Positions 31,225 through 40,026 of a DNA stretch of 64,000 nt are shown here, piece by piece. The stretch is from CAZMSD01 sp964568855. Lineage in GTDB: Bacteria > CAIWAD01. The notes beneath the pieces are model-generated. The model ran no database searches. It saw only the letters and a list, made by a program, of their open reading frames with translations, and was not told the DNA's origin. Within the stretch, counting starts at the first letter, position 1, and each line of letters starts with the position of its first letter. The stretch covers positions 1-64,000 of the forward strand of contig CAZMSD010000020.1 in assembly GCA_964568855.1 (NCBI GenBank), read 5' to 3'. Both the position numbers and the translations under genes were made by a program.

Positions 31225-31886
31225 TGGAACCGGGCGGCCGTGAATTGATCAGCGCCGAACGCGTGCGGGCCGCGGCCCGGGCGGGACATCCGCTGGTCGT
31301 GATACCCGGGCGCACGGTGGTCACCGAAGAGGCGCGCGACCTGGCGGCGCGGCTGGGCGTCGAACTGCTGGCGCGGGATCCCCTGGTGGAAGAGGCGCAG
31401 GCTGCGGCGGGACGCGGGACTCGCGGATCCGGAGAGCGGGTCCAGGTGGTGCTGGGCAGCGACCACGGGGGATACGAACTGAAGGAGGGCCTGAAGATCG
31501 CCCTGGGCCGGGAGGGCTACACTCTGCGCGACGTTGGCTGTCACGGCATGGAAGCAGTGGATTACCCCGATTTCGCCGCCGAGCTGGCGCGCCGGGTGAG
31601 TCGCGGCGAAGCCTCCCGCGGGATCATGGTGGACAGCATCGGCGTGGCCTCGGCCATGGTTTGCAACCGATTTCCAGGAGTCCGCGCTGCTCCCTGCGAA
31701 TCCATGACCAGCCTGCTCTCGAGCCGGCGCCACAACGACGCCAACGTGCTCACGCTGGGGGCGAAGCTGATCCCGGCGGAGCGGGCCGTGGAGATGGCGC
31801 TGGCCTGGCTCAGGGAGCCCTACGACGGCGGGCGGCACCAGCGCAGGGTGGAGAAGATCATGCGCCACGACCCTGTGGGCGGCTGA
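31224..31886 (+). CDS. rpiB: RpiB/LacAB-family sugar-phosphate isomerase with Asp at the Cys position
   Basis: Protein of 220 residues with a 70-residue N-terminal extension (EEARDLAARLGVEL) before the RpiB domain (VVLGSDHGGYELKEGL, VGCHGMEAVDYPDFA, GANV-type end NDANVLTLGAK). Where classic RpiB has CGTGIG at the active site, it has VDSIGVASAM with Asp137. Family members with Asp here are known in bacterial microcompartment loci, but no shell protein is seen in this window. It overlaps the GH2-like gene by one base. Ribose-5-phosphate isomerase activity is therefore plausible but unproven. Confidence 0.75.
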   Translation: MEPGGRELISAERVRAAARAGHPLVVIPGRTVVTEEARDLAARLGVELLARDPLVEEAQAAAGRGTRGSGERVQVVLGSDHGGYELKEGLKIALGREGYTLRDVGCHGMEAVDYPDFAAELARRVSRGEASRGIMVDSIGVASAMVCNRFPGVRAAPCESMTSLLSSRRHNDANVLTLGAKLIPAERAVEMALAWLREPYDGGRHQRRVEKIMRHDPVGG

Positions 31887-31932
31887 GGCGCTTTTCCGCC
31901 CGGCTGAGTGCGAGGTCCGCCGCGCGGCACCG

Positions 31933-32166
31933 TCAATCCAGTTCTTCGCTCAGGTCCAGGAAGGCCTGGCCTTCCTTCAGCGAATCGCACAGCCGGTTCA
32001 TGATCGCTTCAGCCTGTTCCAGGTCGCCGCAGTTGATGATGTTCTCCTCGCGGCCCTTGAGGAAGATGCCGAAGGAGTCGCTGTGCATGATAGGACGCAC
32101 CTGGATCGAATCGAGCCGGCCTGAGTCCAGACTCAATGCTTTGTGCTTACTTGTACGAATCCACAT
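31933..32166 (-). CDS. Small hypothetical protein
   Basis: Protein of 77 residues on the opposite strand, convergent with rpiB. It has ordinary composition and a compact look (LDSIQVRPIMHSDSFGIFLKG then AEAIMNRLCDSLKEGQAFLDL) but no recognised family. Its neighbour on the other side, the SPOR-SpoIID gene, reads away from it, so a divergent promoter is expected near its start. I keep it because the reading has natural amino-acid use and no overlap with a better gene. Confidence 0.5.
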   Translation of the reverse strand: MWIRTSKHKALSLDSGRLDSIQVRPIMHSDSFGIFLKGREENIINCGDLEQAEAIMNRLCDSLKEGQAFLDLSEELD

Positions 32167-32186
32167 GGTCGCCCGCCTCCCGCGAT

Positions 32187-33929
32187 TTGAAACTTATTCA
32201 GTCACTGGCTAAATTAAGTTTTTTCAAAGACCGTACCGAGAGGCGGAAGCTGATCCAATTTCTGGCGTTTCTGGCACTGCTCTTTATCTGCACCGGAGAG
32301 AGTATGGCGAAGTCCTCCAAACCTACGGAATCCACCCCGGACAGCACTTTGCACGTGCAGGCGCGGCCCGTGCTGCGAATCTCCCTGGCCCAGGGCCTCC
32401 AGAAAATCGAGTTCCGCGTTTCCGGGCGCTTCGACCTGGTGGACCTCGAGGGCACGCCGCTTCTTAGGTCGCAGAAGGCCGACTGCCGCTGGCTGGCCCG
32501 CCCGGTGGAGGCGGAGCCCGCGGAATTCAACCACAGCGTGCTCATCGGCAGCTACGCAGACGAAAGAAACGCGCGCCGACTCTGCCGCAGCCTTCAGGAG
32601 GACGGTTACGAGGACGTTGAGATCCGCCCCATCGGCCGCCCGGTGGAGTTCGAGTCGGGCAACCGCTACGACAACCGGCGTTTCCGCGTCCTCTGCGGTA
32701 AGTATTCCACCGAAGAGGAAGCCCTCGAGTTGCTGAAGCTCTTTCGCAACGAGTATCGCCCGCGGATCCTGCGCGAGCGGGTTGCGCCGCCCCGGGGCCA
32801 GGTGGAGTTCACCGACGCGGATTTCAAGAAGAACAAGGAAGTGCCCGGGGGCTTCCGCATCGTGCCTAAAACCCGCACGGGGCACATCACCCTCTACCGG
32901 CTTCCCGTGGACAAGATTCCCAATTCCCCGCTGGAAGACCGGGTCTACACGGATCTGGTGGAGTTCCGGGTGGACAACGAGGGACAGCTCGCCGTGATCA
33001 ACGAGCTGCACATCGATACCTACCTCAAGGGCGTGCTGCCCAGCGAGCTGGATGCCTGCTTTCCCGAGGAAGCGCACAAGGCCCAGGCCGTGGCCGCCCG
33101 GGGCACGGTGCTCTGCATGCTGGGCATGAAGCACATGAACGACGATTTCGACTACTGCGCGGGGATCCACTGCCAGAGCTTCAGCGGGGGGACCCATACC
33201 TCAGCGGTCACCGACGCGGCGGTGGAGGCCACCTCGGGGCAGGTGCTGGTCTGGCGCAGCAAGATCTGCGATTCCGTGTATCACGCCTGCTGCGGCGGCT
33301 ACGGCGAGAGCAAGGAGAATATCTGGACCACCCCCGCGGAGCAGGTACTCCGCGGGCGGATGGACTGCCGTGATTCCCAGCGGCGAAGGCACAGGGTGGA
33401 CCTGTCGCGCGAGGCGGAATTCCACGGCTGGATCCTGGAGCCGCCCGCCTGCAATTTCTGCCGCATCGCCGATTCTGATCTCCCGGAGCTGAACGAGCGC
33501 TCGAGGAAGTACTTCCGCTGGAAGGAAGTCTATCACCGCCAGGAGCTGGAGAAGGTGATCCGCGAGAAAACCGGCGTAGACGTGGGCACCTTGTACGACA
33601 TCGTTCCCGTCCAGCGCGGGGTCAGCGGCCGGATCATCGAGCTCGAGCTGATCGGCAGCCGCCGCAACCTGCGCCTGCAGAAGGAGCTGAAGATCCGCGA
33701 AGCCCTGTCACCTTCGCTGCTGTTCAGCAGCGCCTTCCACGTGCACGTGGAAATGAACGAGACCGGCACGCCCGTCACCTTCACCCTGCTGGGCGCCGGC
33801 TCCGGCCACGGGGTGGGCCTCTGCCAGGTGGGCGCCGTGGGCATGGCCCTGGGCGGTTCGGCCTACGGCGCGATCCTCGAGCACTATTACCCGGCCACCA
33901 CGCTGGAGCGGCTCTACAAGATCAAGTGA
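32187..33929 (+). CDS. SPOR and SpoIID/LytB-domain protein
   Basis: Predicted exported cell-wall protein of about 580 residues. A TTG start is assumed because it gives a signal peptide (LIQFLAFLALLFICTGESMA) and stays clear of the opposite-strand gene; an ATG about 117 bp downstream would give a protein with no signal. A SPOR-like fold lies at about 120-200 (NHSVLIGSYADERNARRLC, NRRFRVLCGKYSTEEEALELL). The SpoIID/LytB peptidoglycan transglycosylase-like domain spans about 270-560 (LPSELDACFPEEAHKAQAVAARGTV, GGYGESKENIW, GHGVGLCQVGAVGMA). Functions in septum or wall metabolism. Confidence 0.8.
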   Translation: MKLIQSLAKLSFFKDRTERRKLIQFLAFLALLFICTGESMAKSSKPTESTPDSTLHVQARPVLRISLAQGLQKIEFRVSGRFDLVDLEGTPLLRSQKADCRWLARPVEAEPAEFNHSVLIGSYADERNARRLCRSLQEDGYEDVEIRPIGRPVEFESGNRYDNRRFRVLCGKYSTEEEALELLKLFRNEYRPRILRERVAPPRGQVEFTDADFKKNKEVPGGFRIVPKTRTGHITLYRLPVDKIPNSPLEDRVYTDLVEFRVDNEGQLAVINELHIDTYLKGVLPSELDACFPEEAHKAQAVAARGTVLCMLGMKHMNDDFDYCAGIHCQSFSGGTHTSAVTDAAVEATSGQVLVWRSKICDSVYHACCGGYGESKENIWTTPAEQVLRGRMDCRDSQRRRHRVDLSREAEFHGWILEPPACNFCRIADSDLPELNERSRKYFRWKEVYHRQELEKVIREKTGVDVGTLYDIVPVQRGVSGRIIELELIGSRRNLRLQKELKIREALSPSLLFSSAFHVHVEMNETGTPVTFTLLGAGSGHGVGLCQVGAVGMALGGSAYGAILEHYYPATTLERLYKIK

Positions 33930-33937
33930 GGGATTGA

Positions 33938-35069
33938 ATGAACGTCCAGATCAACGATATCAAGCGCCTGCAGAAGGAGAACGCGGAGCGTCTGGAGCAT
34001 CTTCGGAGGAGTCTTTGACTACGATGCCGCCCGCCTGCGCGCCGGGGAACTGGAGCGCCTGAGCCTCAAGCCCGATTTCTGGGACCAGCCCGAACAGGCC
34101 CGCCGAACCCTCAAGGAGGGCAGCGAACTCAAGCAGTTGGTGAATGGCTTCGACGCTGTCAAGGCCGACAACGCTGACCTCGCCGAGCTACTCCAGCTGA
34201 GCGAGGAAGGTGAGCTGGAGGAACTGGATCAGCTGGCCCGCAATATCAAGCAGGACCTGGACCGGCTCGAGTTCCAGACCATGCTCTGCGGCGAGGACGA
34301 CTCGCGGGATGCGATTCTCACCGTGCACCCGGGCGCGGGCGGCACGGAATCGGAAGACTGGGCCGGGATGCTCTTCCGGATGTACAAGGCCTTCTGCCAG
34401 CGTCGTTCCTACAAGACCACCGTCCTGGATGAACAACCCGGCGAAATGGCCGGGATCAAATCCGTCTCCATCGAAATCCGCGGCGATCACGTCTTCGGCG
34501 CCCTGCGCAGTGAGATCGGCGTGCACCGCCTGGTGCGTATCTCGCCCTTCGACAGTCAGAGCCGGCGCCACACCAGCTTCGCTTCCGTGTTCCTCTATCC
34601 CGAAGTGGAGAACGAGGAGGAAATCGAGGTGGATCCGAGCGATCTGCGGGTAGACACCTACCGGGCCTCGGGCGCGGGCGGGCAGCACGTGAACAAGACC
34701 GATTCCGCCGTGCGGATCACCCATCAGCCTACGGGTATCGTGGTGCAGTGCCAGAGCGAACGCAGCCAGTCCCGCAACCGGATCAACGCCATGAAACTGC
34801 TGCTGGCCCGGCTCTACGCCAGGCAGCGCGAGGAAGATGCAGCCCGCCGGGCCGAGCTCGAGGGCAGCAAGCTGGAGAACGCCTTCGGCAGCCAGATTCG
34901 CAGCTACGTCCTGCATCCCTACAACATGGTCAAGGACCATCGCACGGAGGTGGAAACCAGCGACGCGGGCGGCGTGCTGGACGGCGACCTGGAGGCCTTT
35001 ATCCGCGGCTACTTGCTGCACCCGGAGTTGAACCGACCGCCGAAGCGAAATGAAAGTGCGCGCTCCTGA
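33938..35069 (+). CDS. prfB: Peptide chain release factor 2 (programmed +1 frameshift)
   Basis: Terminates translation at UGA and UAA. The first 26 codons run in the start frame to an in-frame TGA, then continue +1 to give about 376 residues. The site reads CTT TGA C with a GGAGG motif three bases upstream, exactly as in E. coli. The peptide is LRRSL^DYD, comparable to the usual LRGYLDYD. The GGQ motif is in SGAGGQHVNKTDSAV and the SPF stop-codon anticodon is in RISPFDSQSRR. The stop overlaps the upstream end of the lysS region. Confidence 0.95.
34005..34019 (+). promoter_or_regulatory. Programmed +1 frameshift site of prfB
   Basis: An internal GGAGG sequence three bases before CTT, followed by the TGA stop and C, forms the standard autoregulatory slip site: low RF2 slows termination at TGA and favours the +1 shift at CTT-T. 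The spacing equals that of the E. coli element. Confidence 0.92.
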
Positions 35070-35109
35070 ACAGGAAGCGCTTGTGCGGGCACCAGGAAAC
35101 GAGGAGTCG

Positions 35110-36693
35110 ATGAGCGAGGAACCAAGAAGACCTGCGGCGTCCGAGGAATCAATCGGCGAGGACCGTATCACGCCCGTGCTGGCGGCGCGCCGGGAGAAGC
35201 TGGCCCGCCTGCGCGAGCTGGGTGTTGATCCCTGGCCCTACGGTTTCCGCCGGGAACAGCGGGTCGAGGAAGTGCTCGGGAGCTTTCCCGCTCTGGAAAC
35301 GGAGGGCGGGGTATTGCGTCTGGCGGGGCGGATCATGGCCCTGCGGCGGATGGGGAAGGTAACTTTTGCCGTTCTGGCCGATTTCTCAGGAAAAATACAG
35401 CTTTATGTCCGGCGCGAGGAGATCGGTGCCGATAAGTACACCGTATTCAAGCTCTTTGACATCGGCGACATTGTAGGCGTGGTCGGCCGGGCCTTTACCA
35501 CCCGCATGGGAGAGCCGTCGATCCAGGTCAGCGAGATCGAGCTGCTGTCCAAGAATCTGCATCCGCTGCCGGTGACGAAGGAGAAGGACGGACAGGTCTT
35601 CGACGAATTCACCGACAAGGAGCAGCGTTACCGGCAGCGCTACGTCGACCTGATCGTGAATCCGCAGGTGCGCGAAGTCTTCGTCCAGCGCAGCCGGATC
35701 GTCTCGCTGATTCGCGCAGAGCTCGAGGGGATGGATTTCCTCGAGGTCGAGACCCCGATCCTCCAGCCCATCTACGGCGGAGCATCCGCGCGGCCCTTCG
35801 TGACACACCACAACGCGCTGGACATGAGACTCTATCTGCGGATCGCCAACGAGCTGTACCTGAAGCGGCTGATCGTGGGCGGTTTCGACCGGGTCTTCGA
35901 GTTCGCCCGGGATTTCCGCAACGAGGGCATGGACCGGTTCCATAATCCCGAATTCACCCAGCTCGAACTATACGCCGCTTACGAGGACTACGGATTCATG
36001 ATGGACCTCGTGGAGCGCCTTGCGGAGAAGCTTGCTCTAGAACTGCACGGAAGCACCAGGCTTCGCCTGGGAGAACTGGAGTTCGACCTGGCGGCACCCT
36101 GGAGGCGCGCACCCATGATGGAACTGCTCGCTGAGGCCACGGGCGAAGACCTGCTGGAAATGGACGAAGAAGGGCTCGGAACGCTGGCGCGCGGACTGGA
36201 ACTGGAGCCGGAGCCGGGGATCGGCCGCGGCAAGCTGCTGGACCTGATCTTCGGCGAGATGGTGGAACCGAAACTGATCCAGCCCACCTTCGTGATGGAT
36301 CACCCGCTGGAACTTAGTCCGCTGGCCAAGCGGCACCGCCGCGACGGGCGGCTGGTGGAACGCTTCGAGGCCGTGGTGGCCGGGAAAGAGCTCTGCAACA
36401 GCTTCAGCGAGTTGAACGATCCCCAGGATCAGCGGCGGCGCTTCGAGGAACAGCAGGCCCTGATCCAGCGCGGCGATGAAGAGGGCCAGCCCCTGGACGA
36501 GGACTTCATCCGGGCGCTGGAAATCGGCATGCCGCCTACCGCGGGCCTGGGGGTGGGCATCGACCGGCTGGTGATGCTGCTCAGCGGGGCGGAGTCGATC
36601 CGCGACGTGATTTTCTTCCCGACCTTGCGCCCCGCGGCGGCAGCGACGGAGCAGGCGGACCAGAAAGCGGGCAACGAGGCGGATTCCGATTGA
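35110..36693 (+). CDS. lysS: Lysyl-tRNA synthetase, class II
   Basis: Charges tRNA-Lys. The start after a GAGGAG site gives 527 residues; an ATG 60 bp upstream overlaps prfB and is less likely. The OB-fold anticodon domain is at about 65-165 (LRLAGRIMALRRMGKVTF), motif 1 precedes residue 220 (FLEVETPILQPI), motif 2 is [22 protein letters not shown] and motif 3 [13 protein letters not shown]. From residue 252 onwards the same coding sequence is repeated in full directly downstream, in an exact tandem copy. This first copy is complete. Confidence 0.96.
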   Translation: MSEEPRRPAASEESIGEDRITPVLAARREKLARLRELGVDPWPYGFRREQRVEEVLGSFPALETEGGVLRLAGRIMALRRMGKVTFAVLADFSGKIQLYVRREEIGADKYTVFKLFDIGDIVGVVGRAFTTRMGEPSIQVSEIELLSKNLHPLPVTKEKDGQVFDEFTDKEQRYRQRYVDLIVNPQVREVFVQRSRIVSLIRAELEGMDFLEVETPILQPIYGGASARPFVTHHNALDMRLYLRIANELYLKRLIVGGFDRVFEFARDFRNEGMDRFHNPEFTQLELYAAYEDYGFMMDLVERLAEKLALELHGSTRLRLGELEFDLAAPWRRAPMMELLAEATGEDLLEMDEEGLGTLARGLELEPEPGIGRGKLLDLIFGEMVEPKLIQPTFVMDHPLELSPLAKRHRRDGRLVERFEAVVAGKELCNSFSELNDPQDQRRRFEEQQALIQRGDEEGQPLDEDFIRALEIGMPPTAGLGVGIDRLVMLLSGAESIRDVIFFPTLRPAAAATEQADQKAGNEADSD

Positions 36694-37632
36694 GCCTGCG
36701 TCACTCGGGCTGATAACGAGGCAGCATTCATGCGCTGGGAATTCAGCAAGCGGCTGATCGTGGGCGGTTTCGACCGGGTCTTCGAGTTCGCCCGGGATTT
36801 CCGCAACGAGGGCATGGACCGGTTCCATAATCCCGAATTCACCCAGCTCGAACTATACGCCGCTTACGAGGACTACGGATTCATGATGGACCTCGTGGAG
36901 CGCCTTGCGGAGAAGCTTGCTCTAGAACTGCACGGAAGCACCAGGCTTCGCCTGGGAGAACTGGAGTTCGACCTGGCGGCACCCTGGAGGCGCGCACCCA
37001 TGATGGAACTGCTCGCTGAGGCCACGGGCGAAGACCTGCTGGAAATGGACGAAGAAGGGCTCGGAACGCTGGCGCGCGGACTGGAACTGGAGCCGGAGCC
37101 GGGGATCGGCCGCGGCAAGCTGCTGGACCTGATCTTCGGCGAGATGGTGGAACCGAAACTGATCCAGCCCACCTTCGTGATGGATCACCCGCTGGAACTT
37201 AGTCCGCTGGCCAAGCGGCACCGCCGCGACGGGCGGCTGGTGGAACGCTTCGAGGCCGTGGTGGCCGGGAAAGAGCTCTGCAACAGCTTCAGCGAGTTGA
37301 ACGATCCCCAGGATCAGCGGCGGCGCTTCGAGGAACAGCAGGCCCTGATCCAGCGCGGCGATGAAGAGGGCCAGCCCCTGGACGAGGACTTCATCCGGGC
37401 GCTGGAAATCGGCATGCCGCCTACCGCGGGCCTGGGGGTGGGCATCGACCGGCTGGTGATGCTGCTCAGCGGGGCGGAGTCGATCCGCGACGTGATTTTC
37501 TTCCCGACCTTGCGCCCCGCGGCGGCAGCGACGGAGCAGGCGGACCAGAAAGCGGGCAACGAGGCGGATTCCGATTGAGCCTGCGTCACTCGGGCTGATA
37601 ACGAGGCAGCATTCATGCGCTGGGAATTCAGC
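35863..37632 (+). repeat. Exact 885-bp tandem duplication (two units)
   Basis: Unit one spans 35863-36747 and unit two 36748-37632. Each holds the last 276 codons of lysS, the stop, the 36-bp spacer and the first 18 bases of lolC. I see no difference between the copies. The join lies between lolC codon 6 and lysS residue 252 and shows no evident microhomology. Either a very recent duplication or an assembly error. Confidence 0.9.
36730..37578 (+). pseudogene. Chimeric, truncated second lysS copy
   Basis: Open frame of 282 residues: MRWEFS from the first six codons of lolC, then residues 252-527 of LysS, identical to the intact copy. It keeps motifs 2 and 3 but lacks the anticodon-binding OB-fold and motif 1, so a functional synthetase is not expected. 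The lolC ribosome binding region precedes it, so it could be translated. It arises solely from the tandem duplication. If the duplication is an assembly error, the real order is simply lysS-lolC. Confidence 0.85.
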
Positions 37633-38844
37633 GTCGCCCTGAGGCACTTGCGCAGCCGGCACCGCCTGGGATTCATCTCGGTGGTCACCTGGTTTTCGGT
37701 GGCCGGAATCACCATCGGTACGGGAGCCTTGATCATCGTGCTGGCGGTGATGAGCGGTTTCGAGAGCGAAGTGCGCGGCCGGATCATCGGCCTGGACGCC
37801 CACCTGCGGGTGCGCAGCTTCCACGATCGCGGAATCGCCGAACCGCAGGAGATCCTGGACCTCCTGGCGGACCTTCCCGGACTCGTGGGCATGAGTCCCT
37901 ACGTGATCGAGAAGGGCATGCTGCGGCACCGCGGCAGCACCGAAAGCGCCGTGATCCGCGGCATGGATACGGAGAGCCTGCGCGGCCTGCTGCCCCTGGA
38001 AGAGCACCTGCTGGCGGGCGATATCCGCTTCGAGCCCGAGGGCGAAGGAGAGCTGCCGGGCATCCTGCTGGGCCGCTATCTGGCAGCCGGACTGGGCGTG
38101 ATTCCCGGCGACACGCTGCTGGTGATTTCGCCTACCGGCCTGGTTTCGGCCTTCAGCCAACCCGTGGTCCGGCGCTTCGCGGTGCGCGGCATCTTCGAAC
38201 TGGGCATCTACGAGTTCGACGACGCCATCGCCTTCGTGGGTCTCAAGCAGGCCCAGAGCCTGTTCCGTCTGGGCCAGAGCGTCAGCGGCATCGAGATCCG
38301 GCTCAAGGACCTCAACCGGGCCGACGAGGTGAAGGAAGAGATCGGCCGCCGCCTGGACTATCCCTACGCCGCCTGGACCTGGTTCGAGATGCACAAGAAC
38401 CTCTTCAGCATGATGAAGCTCGAGAAGTGGATGATGTTCATCATGCTCTCGCTGATCGTGCTGGTGGCGGCCTTCAACATCATCTCCACGTTGACCATGG
38501 TGACCATGGAGCGGCGACGCGAGATCGGCATCTTGAAGGCCATGGGAGCGGATTCGCGCAGTATCGCCAGGATATTCATCGGCGAAGGACTGCTGCTGGG
38601 CGGCAGCGGAACCCTGGCGGGTTCGCTGGTGGGCTTGGCCCTCTGCTGGATCCAGCTGCGCTGGCAGCCGCTGAGCCTGCCGCCCGACGTGTACTTCATC
38701 AGCACCTTTCCGGTGGAGCTGCGACTGCAGGACATCCTGCTGATCACCTGTTCGGCGCTGCTGATCAGTCTCGCGGCGACCCTGTATCCGGCGGTACGCG
38801 CGGCAAGGCTGCATCCCGTGGAGGCTATCCGCCATGACGGTTGA
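37615..38844 (+). CDS. lolC: LolC/LolE-family lipoprotein-releasing permease
   Basis: Inner-membrane subunit of the Lol ABC transporter that extracts outer-membrane lipoproteins. The 409-residue protein has an N-terminal helix (about 20-45, FISVVTWFSVAGITIGTGALIIV), a periplasmic domain (45-270) and three C-terminal helices with FtsX-type motifs (ARIFIGEGLLLGG, LLITCSALLISLAATLYPA). Only one permease gene is present, so it probably works as a homodimer. The lolD start overlaps its end by 11 bp. Its first 18 bases form the end of the second duplicated unit. Confidence 0.92.
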   Translation: MRWEFSVALRHLRSRHRLGFISVVTWFSVAGITIGTGALIIVLAVMSGFESEVRGRIIGLDAHLRVRSFHDRGIAEPQEILDLLADLPGLVGMSPYVIEKGMLRHRGSTESAVIRGMDTESLRGLLPLEEHLLAGDIRFEPEGEGELPGILLGRYLAAGLGVIPGDTLLVISPTGLVSAFSQPVVRRFAVRGIFELGIYEFDDAIAFVGLKQAQSLFRLGQSVSGIEIRLKDLNRADEVKEEIGRRLDYPYAAWTWFEMHKNLFSMMKLEKWMMFIMLSLIVLVAAFNIISTLTMVTMERRREIGILKAMGADSRSIARIFIGEGLLLGGSGTLAGSLVGLALCWIQLRWQPLSLPPDVYFISTFPVELRLQDILLITCSALLISLAATLYPAVRAARLHPVEAIRHDG

Positions 38845-39538
38845 GGACGGCCTTAAGAGAAGATCGCCCGTGGTGCTGGAAGCCCACGCCGTGTCGAAGG
38901 TCTTCAGGCACTCGGGAGGCGACGTCCAGGCCCTGAACCGCGTGAAGCTGCAGGTCCGGGCTTCAGAGGCCGTGGCGGTGATGGGACGCAGCGGTGCGGG
39001 AAAGTCCACGCTGCTGCACGTTCTGGGCGGCCTGGAGGCGCCCAGCGAAGGCCGGGTGATCGTGGAGGGCCGCGATCTCTATGGGTTGGGCGACCGGGAT
39101 CGGGCGGCACTTCGGGCGGCGCGGATGAGTTTCGTGTTCCAGGCCCATCACCTGCTCTCGGAGTTCACGGCCCTGGAGAACGTACTGCTGCCCGCGCGGA
39201 TCCTGGGATGTCCTGAATCGAAGGCCCGGGAGCGGGCCCGAGACCTGCTGGAGACTTTCGGATTGGCCGACAGAACCGGTCACCGACCGGTTGAACTGTC
39301 CGGGGGCGAATGCCAGCGGGTGGCGCTGGCCCGGGCGCTGGTCAACCGGCCTGCAATCGTTTTAGCCGATGAACCCACCGGGAACCTGGACCGCGAACAC
39401 GCGGAGGATATCCTGGTGGAACTGTCGAGGGTGGTGGAACACGATGGCGGTTCCCTTGTCATCGTGACACACGACCCTGGAATCACGGAGATCGCACATC
39501 GAGTGGTGAGACTCGATGATGGTCGAATCAACGGATAG
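38834..39538 (+). CDS. lolD: LolD-type ABC transporter ATPase
   Basis: ATP-binding partner of LolC. The 234-residue protein has a Walker A motif (MGRSGAGKSTLLHVLGG), the Q-loop, the ABC signature LSGGECQRVALARAL, Walker B (VLADEPTGNLD) and the H-loop VTHD. The histidine loop is encoded within a copy of GTGACAC, using the codon ACA. Overlap with lolC indicates coupled translation. Part of the MacB/LolD subfamily. Confidence 0.94.
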   Translation: MTVEDGLKRRSPVVLEAHAVSKVFRHSGGDVQALNRVKLQVRASEAVAVMGRSGAGKSTLLHVLGGLEAPSEGRVIVEGRDLYGLGDRDRAALRAARMSFVFQAHHLLSEFTALENVLLPARILGCPESKARERARDLLETFGLADRTGHRPVELSGGECQRVALARALVNRPAIVLADEPTGNLDREHAEDILVELSRVVEHDGGSLVIVTHDPGITEIAHRVVRLDDGRING

Positions 39539-39573
39539 GGTCCGGAGCACATCCGGGCTTGTGGAGGTGTCCG

Positions 39574-40026
39574 ATGATTTGCCAGTGCTGTTATATCGCA
39601 GAATCCGTCGCCGTGCGCGGACGTGGGCCGCACCGGTTGCGGTTGTGCATCCGCTGCCTGGCGAAATCCGGGCTGCATCATCTGAGCGGCTGGGAATTAT
39701 GGCCCGAGCGGGTCCACTCTGCCGAGCCGGGCGATTCATCCCCGGCGGCGCTCTCTGCGGACGAGCTGCGCTGTCCCACCTGCTTCAAGAGCATCAGGGA
39801 ATTCTGCCGCAGCGTGCGCTATGGCTGCGTGGATTGCCGCAGAACATTCCTCCCGCAGTTGGAGAAGGTTCTCAAGGCCCTGCATTCCCTGGGGGGCGGT
39901 GAAGTCTCAGAGACGCGCAGCCTGCGTGAGGTGGACCTGTCCCTGGCTCTGCTGCTGGAGGACTACGAGCTGGCCGCCCGGATCCGCGACGAAATGGCGC
40001 AGCATCAACCCAGCGGAGAAACGTGA
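39574..40026 (+). CDS. mcsA: McsA-like zinc-finger protein
   Basis: Protein of 150 residues with two CxxC pairs each side: Cys3/Cys6 with Cys25/Cys28, and Cys67/Cys70 with Cys85/Cys88. This matches McsA, the zinc-binding activator of the McsB arginine kinase. A UVR-type helix pair is at the end (LALLLEDYELAARIRDEM). The ATG follows a clear GGAGGTG ribosome binding site; an upstream GTG in frame is rejected. It overlaps the mcsB-like gene by four bases. clpC lies about 5 kb downstream. Confidence 0.75.
   Translation: MICQCCYIAESVAVRGRGPHRLRLCIRCLAKSGLHHLSGWELWPERVHSAEPGDSSPAALSADELRCPTCFKSIREFCRSVRYGCVDCRRTFLPQLEKVLKALHSLGGGEVSETRSLREVDLSLALLLEDYELAARIRDEMAQHQPSGET

Noticed and set aside
31877..31901. 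Possible terminator hairpin GGGCGG...CCGCCC between rpiB and the small - strand gene
   Set aside because: Stem is only six base pairs with a long loop and no T run.
36730..37578. Second lysS as a genuine paralogue
   Set aside because: It is identical to the intact copy, lacks the anticodon domain and motif 1, and starts with lolC codons, so it is a by-product of tandem duplication.
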